Positions 31,731 to 39,444 of a stretch of DNA of 48,520 nt are shown here, piece after piece. The DNA is from an uncultured Christensenellaceae bacterium. Lineage in GTDB: Bacteria; Bacillota; Clostridia; Christensenellales; Christensenellaceae. The first letter of the stretch is position 1, and every line of letters starts with the position of its first letter. The position numbers were made by a program, and so were the translations under genes. The stretch spans positions 39,971 to 88,490 of the forward strand of contig CAJUPM010000007.1 of assembly GCA_910588425.1 (NCBI GenBank). The letters run 5' to 3'. Below the pieces are notes generated by a model, which had not been told where the DNA came from, made no database searches, and worked only from the letters and a program-made list of their open reading frames with translations.

Positions 31731-31759
31731 TTGACGAAGCCGGAAAATCTCTTTAAAAT
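31731..31759 (+). promoter_or_regulatory. Promoter of the pgk-tpiA-gpmI operon
   Basis: TTGACG (31731-31736), 17 bp, TAAAAT (31754-31759). The leader holds a small hairpin (GCAG-GAAA-CTGC then TTTTTT, about 31801-31818) that could weakly attenuate. The 155 bp before the promoter show no gene. Confidence 0.75.
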
Positions 31760-31849
31760 GTAATGTGGTGGGGCGTAGATCTAAAAGAGACTTTACTAGG
31801 CAGGAAACTGCTTTTTTATAGTGGATATAGCAAGAAAAGGAGAATCATC

Positions 31850-33037
31850 ATGAAACAGAAGACGATTGAAGACATTTCTGTGGAATCCAAAAAAGTATTG
31901 GTTCGGGTAGATTTTAACGTGCCATTAAACGATAAGGGCGAGATTACCGACGAAACCCGCATCCAGGCTGCGCTGCCCACCATCAAGTATCTTTTGGATC
32001 ACAAGGCAAAGGTTATCCTCTGCTCGCATCTGGGCCGGCCCAAGGGCGAATTCAAGCCGGAATTTTCGCTGGCTCCCGTGGCAAAGCGTTTGCAGATGCT
32101 GCTGGATACCAAGGTAACCTTCGCGAAAGATGTCATTGGGGAGAGCGCGGATGAGGCGGTTGCCGCCGTCAGAGACGGCGAAGTTGTCCTGCTGGAGAAC
32201 CTGCGCTACCACAAAGAAGAGACCAAGAACGATCCCGAGTTTGCAAAGAAGCTGGCAAGCTATGCGGAGATCTTCGTCAACGACGCTTTTGGCACAGCGC
32301 ACCGCGCACATGCTTCCACAGAAGGCGTAACGCACTATCTGCCCGCTGTTGCCGGCTTCCTCATCAAGAAAGAGCTGGAGTTCATGGGCGGCGCGCTGGA
32401 GAACCCGGATCGCCCCTTCGTGGCTATTCTGGGCGGCGCAAAGATCGCGGATAAGATTCCCGTCATCGAGAATCTGTTCAACAAAGTCGACTGCCTGATC
32501 ATCGGCGGCGGCATGGCCAATACGTTCCTGGCCGCCCAGGGCTATAACATGAGCAAATCCCTGGTGGATGCGGACAGCATCGCGCTGGCAAGCGAGCTGC
32601 TCAAAAAGGCAAAACTCAAGGGTGTCAAGATTCTGCTGCCCATCGATGTGGTCGCGGCGGATGAATTCAATAACGATGCAAAGACGGTGATGGTGCCGGT
32701 AGACAGCATCCCCGAAGGCTATATGGCGCTGGATATCGGCTCTTCGACCCGCATGATCTTCGCAGAAGAGATCAACCGGGCCAAGACGGTCATCTGGAAT
32801 GGCCCGATGGGCGTTGCCGAGATGCCCAGCTTTGCAGGCGGAACCCGGGCAGTTGCCGAGGCGATGGCAGCAACCAACGCGACGACCATTATCGGCGGCG
32901 GCGATTCAGCGGCGGCAGTCAAGAACCTGGGATACGGCGACAAGATGTCGCACATCTCCACGGGCGGCGGCGCTTCCCTGGAATTTTTGGAGGGCAAGGA
33001 GCTCCCCGGCATTGCGGCGCTGAACGTCAAAGAATAA
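31850..33037 (+). CDS. pgk: Phosphoglycerate kinase
   Basis: The 395-aa glycolytic kinase transfers phosphate from 1,3-bisphosphoglycerate to ADP. Landmarks are VLVRVDFNVPLND, CSHLGRPKGE, LENLRYHKEE, DAFGTAHRAHAS, GGAKIADKI, the GGGMANTF hinge, IWNGPMGVAE and the C-terminal IIGGGDSAAAV plus HISTGGGASLEFLEG. AAAAGGAGAATC precedes the ATG. It heads the cluster; no gap gene precedes it in the window. Confidence 0.97.
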   Translation: MKQKTIEDISVESKKVLVRVDFNVPLNDKGEITDETRIQAALPTIKYLLDHKAKVILCSHLGRPKGEFKPEFSLAPVAKRLQMLLDTKVTFAKDVIGESADEAVAAVRDGEVVLLENLRYHKEETKNDPEFAKKLASYAEIFVNDAFGTAHRAHASTEGVTHYLPAVAGFLIKKELEFMGGALENPDRPFVAILGGAKIADKIPVIENLFNKVDCLIIGGGMANTFLAAQGYNMSKSLVDADSIALASELLKKAKLKGVKILLPIDVVAADEFNNDAKTVMVPVDSIPEGYMALDIGSSTRMIFAEEINRAKTVIWNGPMGVAEMPSFAGGTRAVAEAMAATNATTIIGGGDSAAAVKNLGYGDKMSHISTGGGASLEFLEGKELPGIAALNVKE

Positions 33038-33049
33038 CTGATGTATGAT

Positions 33050-33077
33050 AAGCTCCGCCCTTCGGGGCGGAGCTTTC
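33050..33077 (+). terminator. Intercistronic hairpin between pgk and tpiA
   Basis: An AGCTCCGCCC / GGGCGGAGCT stem closed by a TTCG tetraloop, with only a weak T-run (TTTCT). It probably gives partial termination or 3'-end protection of the pgk message rather than a full stop, because tpiA follows within 45 bp without its own clear promoter. Confidence 0.65.
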
Positions 33078-33121
33078 TAACGATTACCCCATGTTAAGGG
33101 AAAAAGGATTTGGAGGATATT

Positions 33122-33868
33122 ATGAGAAAACCGATTATCGCGGGAAACTGGAAAATGAATAAAACCCCTTCCGAGGCGGCGGCGCTGGTGAAAGATCTGC
33201 TTCCGCTGGTCGCGGATGCCAAGGCTGATGTCGTCGTTTGCCCGACGTACGTCTGCCTGCCGGCAGTGGCTGAGGCGCTCAAAGGCAGCAACGTCAAGCT
33301 GGGCGCGCAGAACCTGCACTTCGAGAAGAGCGGTGCGTTTACCGGGGAGATTTCCGCGGATATGCTGAAGGAGCTCGGCGTGGAATACGTCATCATCGGG
33401 CACAGCGAGCGCCGTCAGTATTTCGCTGAGACGGACGAGACGGTCAACAAGAAGGTCAAGACGGCCATCGCCGCCGGCCTTTGCCCCATCATCTGCGTGG
33501 GCGAGAGCCTGCAGGAGAGAGAGCAGGGCATCACGCGGGAGATCGTCAGCAAGCAGACCAAGCTGGCGCTTTCGGGCGTCTGCGGCGAGGATGCCCAAAA
33601 GCTGGTCATCGCATACGAGCCCATCTGGGCGATTGGCACGGGCAAAACCGCAACTTCCGACGAGGCCAACGAGACGATTGGCGACATCAGAGCTGCCGTC
33701 AAGGAAGTCTTTGGCTGCGAAGTTGCCCAGAGCGTCCGCATTCAGTACGGCGGCAGCATGAACCCCAAGAACGCCTCCGAGCTGATGGCGAAAGAGGAGA
33801 TCGACGGCGGCCTGATTGGCGGCGCCAGCCTGAAAGCAGAGGATTTCTCGAAAGTTGTCAATTACTAA
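33122..33868 (+). CDS. tpiA: Triosephosphate isomerase
   Basis: The 248-aa TIM-barrel enzyme interconverts dihydroxyacetone phosphate and glyceraldehyde 3-phosphate. Catalytic residues are K11 (GNWKMNK), H94 (IGHSERR) and E166 (AYEPIWAIGTGK), with the phosphate loop in IQYGGSM and GGLIGGASL. The ATG at 33122 follows TTTGGAGG; the in-frame TTG at 33110 overlaps that site. gpmI starts 10 bp after the stop. Confidence 0.97.
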   Translation: MRKPIIAGNWKMNKTPSEAAALVKDLLPLVADAKADVVVCPTYVCLPAVAEALKGSNVKLGAQNLHFEKSGAFTGEISADMLKELGVEYVIIGHSERRQYFAETDETVNKKVKTAIAAGLCPIICVGESLQEREQGITREIVSKQTKLALSGVCGEDAQKLVIAYEPIWAIGTGKTATSDEANETIGDIRAAVKEVFGCEVAQSVRIQYGGSMNPKNASELMAKEEIDGGLIGGASLKAEDFSKVVNY

Positions 33869-33878
33869 AGGAGAGCCT

Positions 33879-35417
33879 ATGAGCAAGAAATTTACGGCGC
33901 TGATGATTCTGGATGGATTTGGCGAGCGTGCGGAGGCCGCGGGCAATGCCGTTTTGGCGGCAAAAACGCCCAATATCGATGCGCTGAAACAGCAGTATCC
34001 CTGGACGAAGATCGGCGCTTCGGGCATGTCTGTCGGCCTGCCGGACGGGCAGATGGGCAACTCGGAAGTCGGCCATCTCAATATTGGCGCAGGGCGCATC
34101 GTTTATCAGGAGCTGACGCGCATCACCAAGGCCATTTCGGATGGGGATTTCTTCCAGAAAGAGGAGTTCCTGGGCGCGATTGAAAACGCCAAGCAGAAGG
34201 GGACGGCTCTGCACCTGATGGGCCTGCTCTCGGACGGCGGCGTGCACAGCCATATCGAGCATCTGTTTGCGCTGGTCGAGCTGGCAAAGCGCCAGGGCCT
34301 GGAAAAAGTTTATATTCACTGCTTCATGGATGGCCGGGATGTGCCGCCCGAAAGCGGCAAGGGCTATATGGAGCAGCTCTGCAAAAAACTGGAGGAGATT
34401 GGCGCAGGGCAGGTTGCCACGGTCATGGGGCGCTATTACGCCATGGACCGCGATAATCGCTGGGAGCGCGTGCAAAAGGCCTATGAGGCGATGGTGCTGG
34501 GCCAGGGCGAGCAGAACAGCTGCCCGGTGGCGGCCATGCAGGCATCCTATGATGCGGGCGTGACGGATGAGTTCGTCCTTCCGACGGTCATCGTCAAAGA
34601 CGGCGAGCCGGTCGCCAAGATCGGGGCGGATGATTCCATCATCTTCTTCAACTTCCGCCCAGACCGTGCCCGGGAGATCACCCGCACGCTTATCGATCCG
34701 GCGTTCGACGGCTTTGAGCGGGCATATTTCCCGGTCTACTACGTCTGCATGACGCAGTACGACAAAACCTTCCCGAACGTGTATGTGGCGTATAAGCCGC
34801 AGGTGCTGAGCAACACGCTGGGCGAGTACCTGGCGAAAAACGGCAAGAAGCAGTTCCGCATTGCGGAAACCGAGAAATATGCGCATGTGACGTTCTTCTT
34901 CAACGGCGGCGTCGAGCAGCCAAACGAGGGAGAGGATCGCTTCCTGATCCCTTCGCCCAAGGTTGCGACATACGATTTGCAGCCCGAGATGAGCGCATAT
35001 GAAGTCGCGGAGAAAGCCTGCGAAATGATCCGCTCGGGCAATTACGATGTGATGATCTTAAACTTCGCAAACCCGGATATGGTCGGCCATACGGGCGTCA
35101 TGGAGGCGGCCGTCAAGGCGTGCGAGGCGGTGGATGAATGCGTCGGCAAGGTTGTGGCGGCAATTCGGGAGGTCGGCGGCGAGGTGATCATCACGGCGGA
35201 CCACGGCAACAGCGAGATGATGATTGACCCCGAGACAAAAGGACCCTTTACCGCGCATACGACCAACCTGGTGCCCTGCATTTTGGTGAGCGATGCGAGA
35301 AAAGATGCCAAGCTCAAAGAGGGCGGCATCTTGGCGGATCTCGCGCCCACCATTCTGGAATTGATGGGGCTGCCCAAGCCGGGAGAGATGGAAGGATCTT
35401 CCTTGATTTTGGGCTAG
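33879..35417 (+). CDS. gpmI: 2,3-bisphosphoglycerate-independent phosphoglycerate mutase
   Basis: The 512-aa Mn-dependent mutase converts 3- to 2-phosphoglycerate. Alkaline-phosphatase-fold landmarks are LMILDGFGERAE, the phosphoserine site GQMGNSEVGHLNIGAGR (S62), HCFMDGRDVPP, GRYYAMDRDNRWER, FFNFRPDRAREITR, FANPDMVGHTG and ITADHGNSEMM. AAAGGAGAGCCT precedes the ATG. It ends the cluster; eno is not in the window. Confidence 0.97.
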   Translation: MSKKFTALMILDGFGERAEAAGNAVLAAKTPNIDALKQQYPWTKIGASGMSVGLPDGQMGNSEVGHLNIGAGRIVYQELTRITKAISDGDFFQKEEFLGAIENAKQKGTALHLMGLLSDGGVHSHIEHLFALVELAKRQGLEKVYIHCFMDGRDVPPESGKGYMEQLCKKLEEIGAGQVATVMGRYYAMDRDNRWERVQKAYEAMVLGQGEQNSCPVAAMQASYDAGVTDEFVLPTVIVKDGEPVAKIGADDSIIFFNFRPDRAREITRTLIDPAFDGFERAYFPVYYVCMTQYDKTFPNVYVAYKPQVLSNTLGEYLAKNGKKQFRIAETEKYAHVTFFFNGGVEQPNEGEDRFLIPSPKVATYDLQPEMSAYEVAEKACEMIRSGNYDVMILNFANPDMVGHTGVMEAAVKACEAVDECVGKVVAAIREVGGEVIITADHGNSEMMIDPETKGPFTAHTTNLVPCILVSDARKDAKLKEGGILADLAPTILELMGLPKPGEMEGSSLILG

Positions 35418-35433
35418 CACAGAACAAAGAATC

Positions 35434-35461
35434 AAAGCCTTGGCTTATGCCGAGGCTTTTT
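35434..35461 (+). terminator. Terminator of the pgk-tpiA-gpmI operon
   Basis: AAAGCCTTGGC / GCCGAGGCTTT with a TTAT loop, then T-run. Confidence 0.88.
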
Positions 35462-35597
35462 CATATGGCAAAGCGTTCAAGTTTTGCCGGCGCGAAAGCT
35501 TTGCCGAATTTTGAGCATTTTTTGCCGGGAAGCAGGAAAATAATAGGAAATGTGGTATAGTTACTATATGTGAAATTTTACAAAGGAGGGTTTTCCC

Positions 35598-36359
35598 ATG
35601 GGTAAAATGGAAGGAAAAGTTGTTATCATTACAGGCGGCGGAAAGGGCATCGGTTTTGGCCTCTCCACTGCTTTTGCAAAAGAGGGAGCCAAGCTGGTTC
35701 TCACGGGCCGGACGGTGGCGACGCTGGAAGGCGCGAAGAAGGAGTTGGAGGAGAAGTACGGCGTCGAGGTTCTGACGGTAGGCGCAGACGGCGCCAGCGA
35801 AGAGCAGGTTCAGCATGTCGTGGAGGAAGCCGTCAAGAAATTCGGCAAAATCGATGTGCTCATCAACAACGCGCAGACCTCCAAATCCGGCATGATGCTG
35901 GAGCAGCACAGCAAGGAGGATTTTGACCTGGCTATCTATTCCGGCCTTTATGCGACGTTCTTCTATATGAAGGCGTGCTTCCCCTATCTCAAGGAGAGCA
36001 AGGGAGCCATCATCAATTTCGCTTCGGGCGCAGGCCTGGCTGGCCGGGCGGGGCAATCCTCCTATGCGGCGGCAAAAGAGGGCATCCGCGGCCTTTCCCG
36101 GGTTGCGGCGACGGAGTGGGGACCGTATGGCATCAATGTCAACGTCGTCTGTCCGCTGGCTATGACGCCCGGCCTGGAAGCTTGGAGAAAAGAGTATCCG
36201 GCGCTGTATGAGCAGACGATTAAAGGCGTTCCGCTGGGGCATTTTGCAGATGCGGAAAAGGATATTGGGCGGGTCTGTGTATTCCTGGCTTCGGAAGACG
36301 CTTCCTACCTGACGGGCGAGACCATCACGCTGCAGGGCGGCAGCGGTCTGCGGCCGTAG
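35598..36359 (+). CDS. Short-chain dehydrogenase/reductase
   Basis: The 253-aa NAD(P)-dependent Rossmann enzyme has the cofactor motif VIITGGGKGIGFGLS, the LINNAQTS segment (NNAG variant), active-site Ser in INFASGAG, catalytic SSYAAAKEGI (YxxxK) and the terminal LTGETITLQGG. This is a classical SDR similar to 3-oxoacyl-ACP reductase or glucose dehydrogenase-type enzymes; the substrate is not evident. AAAGGAGGG precedes the ATG. It is monocistronic with a terminator 10 bp after the stop. Confidence 0.94.
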   Translation: MGKMEGKVVIITGGGKGIGFGLSTAFAKEGAKLVLTGRTVATLEGAKKELEEKYGVEVLTVGADGASEEQVQHVVEEAVKKFGKIDVLINNAQTSKSGMMLEQHSKEDFDLAIYSGLYATFFYMKACFPYLKESKGAIINFASGAGLAGRAGQSSYAAAKEGIRGLSRVAATEWGPYGINVNVVCPLAMTPGLEAWRKEYPALYEQTIKGVPLGHFADAEKDIGRVCVFLASEDASYLTGETITLQGGSGLRP

Positions 36360-36369
36360 CAAAAGCGAG

Positions 36370-36395
36370 AAAAGAGCGTGTATGCGCTCTTTTTT
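36370..36395 (+). terminator. Terminator of the SDR gene
   Basis: AAAAGAGCG / CGCTCTTTT with a TGTATG loop and a T-run. Confidence 0.87.
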
Positions 36396-36433
36396 ATTTC
36401 GCGCTGTTAGCACAGGCGCATGATGCGAAACCC

Positions 36434-36463
36434 TTGCAAAATGGGGAGCCTCTGTGTTAAGAT
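36434..36463 (+). promoter_or_regulatory. Promoter of the RNHCP-protein gene
   Basis: TTGCAA (36434-36439), 18 bp, TAAGAT (36458-36463). It gives a leader of about 150 nt. Confidence 0.55.
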
Positions 36464-36528
36464 AACCAAAAGGCGAAGAGCCGAATGAGCAGGGAAGGAG
36501 ATTTGTTTGAAAAATTACAATAACGCAT

Positions 36529-36601
36529 CGGAAATTGCAGCAAACCGGGAGGTTTTTGCGAAGTAATTTCCGCTTAGCCTCCCAGCAGGATGAATTTGCT
36601 G
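36529..36601 (+). promoter_or_regulatory. Structured 5' leader with interleaved complementary segments
   Basis: CGGAAATT (36529-36536) pairs perfectly with AATTTCCG (36565-36572). Inside it, AAACC / GGTTT closes on a GGGA (GNRA) tetraloop (36542-36555). The loop-side GGGAGG (36547-36552) is complementary to CCTCCC at 36578-36583, outside the first helix. That gives a pseudoknot or an alternative fold. A further hairpin, CAGCA / TGCTG (36583-36601), abuts the Shine-Dalgarno AAGGAGG of the RNHCP gene. This could control translation. No known riboswitch class was recognised. Confidence 0.4.
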
Positions 36602-36617
36602 AAGGAGGAACAATCAC

Positions 36618-37013
36618 TTGAATTTAGAGAAGAAACAGCCGGGCCAGAAAAAGCCGCAGGAGGTCTGCTTTGTCTGCCAGGCCTGCGGAGCAGTTATCAT
36701 GCAGGAGGGCGCGGGCAGCCGGCACCGCAATCACTGCCCAAAGTGCCTGGCCAGCGTCCATTTGGATGAACAGCCAGGGGATCGCGCATCGCCCTGCAAG
36801 GGAGTGATGGATGCCATCGGGGTTTGGGTGCGCAAAGACGGCGAATGGGCGATTTTGCATCGCTGCCGCAAATGCGGCGCCATTCATTCCAACCGCATTG
36901 CCGCGGATGACAACCCGATTAAGCTGGTCTCCATCGCTCTAAGGCCGCTGGCATCTCCGCCGTTTCCGCTGGAAATGCTGGAGCAGATGGCGGCAATGGA
37001 AAATAAGAAATAG
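36618..37013 (+). CDS. RNHCP-domain zinc-ribbon protein
   Basis: The 131-aa protein carries the RNHCP signature. An N-terminal Cys pair (CFVCQACG) precedes RHRNHCPKCLASVHLDEQPGDRASPCKGVMDAIGVWV, GEWAILHRCRKCGAIHSNRIAADDNP. Three CxxC-type knuckles suggest two zinc sites. The molecular function is unknown. A TTG start is used, 9 nt after AAGGAGG, and it lies behind the structured leader at 36529-36601. Confidence 0.9.
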   Translation: MNLEKKQPGQKKPQEVCFVCQACGAVIMQEGAGSRHRNHCPKCLASVHLDEQPGDRASPCKGVMDAIGVWVRKDGEWAILHRCRKCGAIHSNRIAADDNPIKLVSIALRPLASPPFPLEMLEQMAAMENKK

Positions 37014-37026
37014 CACAAAACGTTCA

Positions 37027-37056
37027 AAGAAGGCAAGCCATTTGGCTTGCCTTCTT
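37027..37056. terminator. Hairpin between the RNHCP gene and a convergent GNAT gene
   Basis: AAGAAGGCAAGCC / GGCTTGCCTTCTT with an ATTT loop, usable on both strands. Confidence 0.8.
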
Positions 37057-37077
37057 ATGTATCTTGGCAGAGAGAAG

Positions 37078-37611
37078 CTATTTTTGAGCATTCAATTTGG
37101 CATATACATAAGTATCTTTCCAAATCGCTCTGCCGTTTTCATCCTTCCAGAAATATACGTTCTTTTTGAAATGAGCTTCGCGCAGAAACCCCAATGCTTC
37201 GAGCAATCTCCATGAATTTTGGTTGCGGGGATTGCACTCGGCGTATATTCGATGAACGCCATTTGAAAATGCCTGTTCAATTAAGGCCTTGCAGCTTTCG
37301 GCCGCATAACCGCGCCTCCAGTAGTTTTTATTCAGGACGTACCCTATTTCCAATGATTCAAAATCGCGTTTTCCCATATAGATGTTGCCGATCATTTTAT
37401 GGGAACCCTTCAGCTCGATCGCGATCATTTCATCTGTTCCGATGCGCCATTCAAGGTTTTCTTTTGCTTCGTCCAGGGTTAGGGGCTGATACGGCTCATA
37501 TTCCACGACTTCCCTATCGGATAGATATTCAAATAGATCCGGCAAATCCTCTTTTTGGTATCTTCTTAAAATCAACCGCTCTGTTTCGGCTATGACTATT
37601 TTGTGCTCCAT
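37078..37611 (-). CDS. GNAT acetyltransferase, RimJ/RimL-like
   Basis: The 177-aa protein has TERLILRRYQKEDLPDLFEYLSD at the start, a hallmark of the RimJ/RimL and aminoglycoside-type GNAT subgroup. The acetyl-CoA loop lies in EIGYVLNKNYWRRGYAAESCKALIEQAF, followed by CNPRNQNSWRLLEALGF. Its codons are noticeably more A/T-rich than the flanking genes, hinting at recent acquisition. AAAGGAAAG precedes the ATG. The substrate is unknown. Confidence 0.92.
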   Translation of the reverse strand: MEHKIVIAETERLILRRYQKEDLPDLFEYLSDREVVEYEPYQPLTLDEAKENLEWRIGTDEMIAIELKGSHKMIGNIYMGKRDFESLEIGYVLNKNYWRRGYAAESCKALIEQAFSNGVHRIYAECNPRNQNSWRLLEALGFLREAHFKKNVYFWKDENGRAIWKDTYVYAKLNAQK

Positions 37612-37640
37612 GTTACTTTCCTTTATTTGGCGGATTTATG

Positions 37641-37683
37641 ATTAAAAGAACGCCCGCAGGAAAACAAGCGCTTTCCTGCGGGC
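37641..37683 (-). terminator. Terminator of lpdA
   Basis: GCCCGCAGGAAA / TTTCCTGCGGGC (12 bp) lies 40 bp past the lpdA stop on the minus strand, followed by GTTCTTTTAAT. Confidence 0.88.
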
Positions 37684-37722
37684 ATCTTTGCTTCCTGATG
37701 GAATGCTTTCCAAACAGGCTTT

Positions 37723-39117
37723 TTATTTCTTTTTCTTGGGCATCGCGTTGCAGGAGAGGCCTTCCGCATCGTGCGCCGCTTCCATCAGCGTCTCGCAGAC
37801 GGTGGGGTGTGGGTGGATGGTATCCGAGAGATCTGCAACCGTGCCATTCTTTTTCATCAGGACGGCGATTTCACCGATCATATCCGTGGCTCTGGGAGCA
37901 AAAATCTGTGCGCCCAGGATTTTGCCTGTGGTCTTCTGGGCGATGATCTTCACGACGCCGCTGTTTGCGCCCATAACCATGGCTCTGCCGTTGCCGGCGA
38001 CGTTGAAAGAGCCGATTTCCACGTCATAGCCAGCTTCTTTTGCCTTGTCTGCCGTCATGCCGATGTAGGCAATCTCGGGAGAGGAGTAGATGCACGCCGG
38101 GACGACATCGTAGCTCATGGTTGCGGTTCTGCCGGCGCAGTTGGCCGCGGCGACCATGCCCTGTGCGGAAGCGACGTGAGCCAGCTGAATCTTGCCTGTG
38201 ATATCGCCGATGGCGTAGATATTCTTGATGCTGGTCTGCATGCAGCTATCCACTTCGACGAACGCGCGGTTCATCTTGATGCCCAGCTCTTCCAGGCCGA
38301 TGCCAGCCGTCATGGCGCGGCGGCCGACGCTGACGACGCAGACGCTGCCCGTGGCGACTTCGCTCTTGCCGTTCAGCTCATAGCTGACCGAGACGGTATC
38401 GCCGCCCTCAATGCCCGTAACTTTGGCGTTGTTGATGATAGTAACGCCCTTTTTCTTCAGGCTGGCTTTCAGGGAGTTGACGATATCTGCGTCCACGCCC
38501 GGCAGGATGGAAGGCATCATTTCGATGACGGTCACTTTCTTGCCCAGCGTCGCGAACAGCGTGGTGAACTCCATGCCGATGACGCCGCCGCCGATGATGA
38601 CGAAGCTATCCGGCAGCTCTGTCATGGCCAGGACTTCGTCGCTGGTTACGACGTTTTTGCCGTCAATGCCGGGGATCGGGGGGCGGGCAGGCGCGGAACC
38701 GGTGGCCAGGATAATTTTATCCGCCTCGACGGTCGTGCCGTTGTCTACCTCGATGGTGTTGGCGCTGGTCAGCTTGCCGAACCCGCTGACAACATCGACG
38801 CCGTGCGCTGCTTCCAGCGCGCCGATGCCTCCCGTCAGTCTGGCGACGACAGCGTCCTTGTTGGCGGCGATTTTCGCGTAATCATAGGTAATCTCGCCCG
38901 TGGAGACGCCGAATTTCGCAGCGTTCTTCGCTTCCTCATAAAGCTCTGCGCTGTGCAGCAGGGCTTTGGTGGGGATGCAGCCTCTGTTCAGGCAGGTTCC
39001 GCCCAGCTCGCGCGCCTCGATGAGCGCCGTTTTCAGGCCAAGCTGCGAGCAGCGGATGGCCGCTTCATAGCCGCCGGGGCCGCCGCCCAAAACTGCAACG
39101 TCATAACGTTTGTTCAT
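37723..39117 (-). CDS. lpdA: Dihydrolipoyl dehydrogenase (E3)
   Basis: The 464-aa FAD flavoprotein reoxidises dihydrolipoamide on E2 with NAD+. It has the N-terminal FAD site VAVLGGGPGGYEAAIRCSQLG and the redox disulphide C42/C47 (GGTCLNRGCIPTK). The NAD site is VIIGGGVIGMEF, then YAIGDITG, and the dimer-interface catalytic HPHPTVCE (H437 with E442). There is no N-terminal lipoyl domain. It is divergent from the E2-E1 genes and shares a 327-bp regulatory region with them. GAAGGAG precedes the ATG. Confidence 0.96.
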   Translation of the reverse strand: MNKRYDVAVLGGGPGGYEAAIRCSQLGLKTALIEARELGGTCLNRGCIPTKALLHSAELYEEAKNAAKFGVSTGEITYDYAKIAANKDAVVARLTGGIGALEAAHGVDVVSGFGKLTSANTIEVDNGTTVEADKIILATGSAPARPPIPGIDGKNVVTSDEVLAMTELPDSFVIIGGGVIGMEFTTLFATLGKKVTVIEMMPSILPGVDADIVNSLKASLKKKGVTIINNAKVTGIEGGDTVSVSYELNGKSEVATGSVCVVSVGRRAMTAGIGLEELGIKMNRAFVEVDSCMQTSIKNIYAIGDITGKIQLAHVASAQGMVAAANCAGRTATMSYDVVPACIYSSPEIAYIGMTADKAKEAGYDVEIGSFNVAGNGRAMVMGANSGVVKIIAQKTTGKILGAQIFAPRATDMIGEIAVLMKKNGTVADLSDTIHPHPTVCETLMEAAHDAEGLSCNAMPKKKK

Positions 39118-39152
39118 AGTAGACTCCTTCTTATATAAATCTTATAGAATGC

Positions 39153-39191
39153 GTATGTTTTGCCATACTGTTACCGTATGCTATCGCATAC
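39153..39191. promoter_or_regulatory. Twin palindromic operator candidates at the lpdA start site
   Basis: Two copies of GTATG-N6-CATAC occur at 39153-39168 (N6 TTTTGC) and 39176-39191 (N6 CTATCG). Their centres are 23 bp apart, about two helical turns. They lie just downstream of the lpdA -10 box, over and after the predicted transcription start. This is a typical place for a dimeric repressor to act. Confidence 0.55.
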
Positions 39192-39202
39192 ATCCAGCTA
39201 TA

Positions 39203-39231
39203 ATGGTAGAATAATTGCGGCGGTTTGTCAA
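39203..39231 (-). promoter_or_regulatory. Promoter of lpdA
   Basis: On the minus strand, TTGACA (39231-39226), 17 bp, TACCAT (39208-39203). Confidence 0.75.
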
Positions 39232-39287
39232 TAATCGGAAGCGAATTTGAAAGTCTTTGGGAAAAATGAAAAAAAGCCTGTGCTACA

Positions 39288-39316
39288 TTGACATTTCGGG
39301 GGGCAGGCGATACAAT
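39288..39316 (+). promoter_or_regulatory. Promoter of the E2-E1 operon
   Basis: TTGACA (39288-39293), 17 bp, TACAAT (39311-39316). Divergent from the lpdA promoter, 57 bp apart, with a leader of about 120 nt before E2. Confidence 0.85.
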
Positions 39317-39444
39317 AAAATTGTTACAAATATATGTTGTTTGCGGCGGGAGCAGGGAGAAGTCCGTCGTTTTCCTGCGCTCTATGCAACAATAACACTT
39401 ATTATCGTTTGAAATTTGCGCCAAGACGCATTTTAGGAGGTAAC

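Noticed and set aside
36529..36617. T-box or known riboswitch upstream of the RNHCP gene
   Set aside because: No T-box AGGGTGGNACC block or other known aptamer core is present; kept only as an unnamed structured leader.
37771..39138. 455-aa open frame on the plus strand opposite lpdA
   Set aside because: It mirrors lpdA, whose flavoprotein motifs are complete, and it would span the lpdA promoter-proximal region without a ribosome site.
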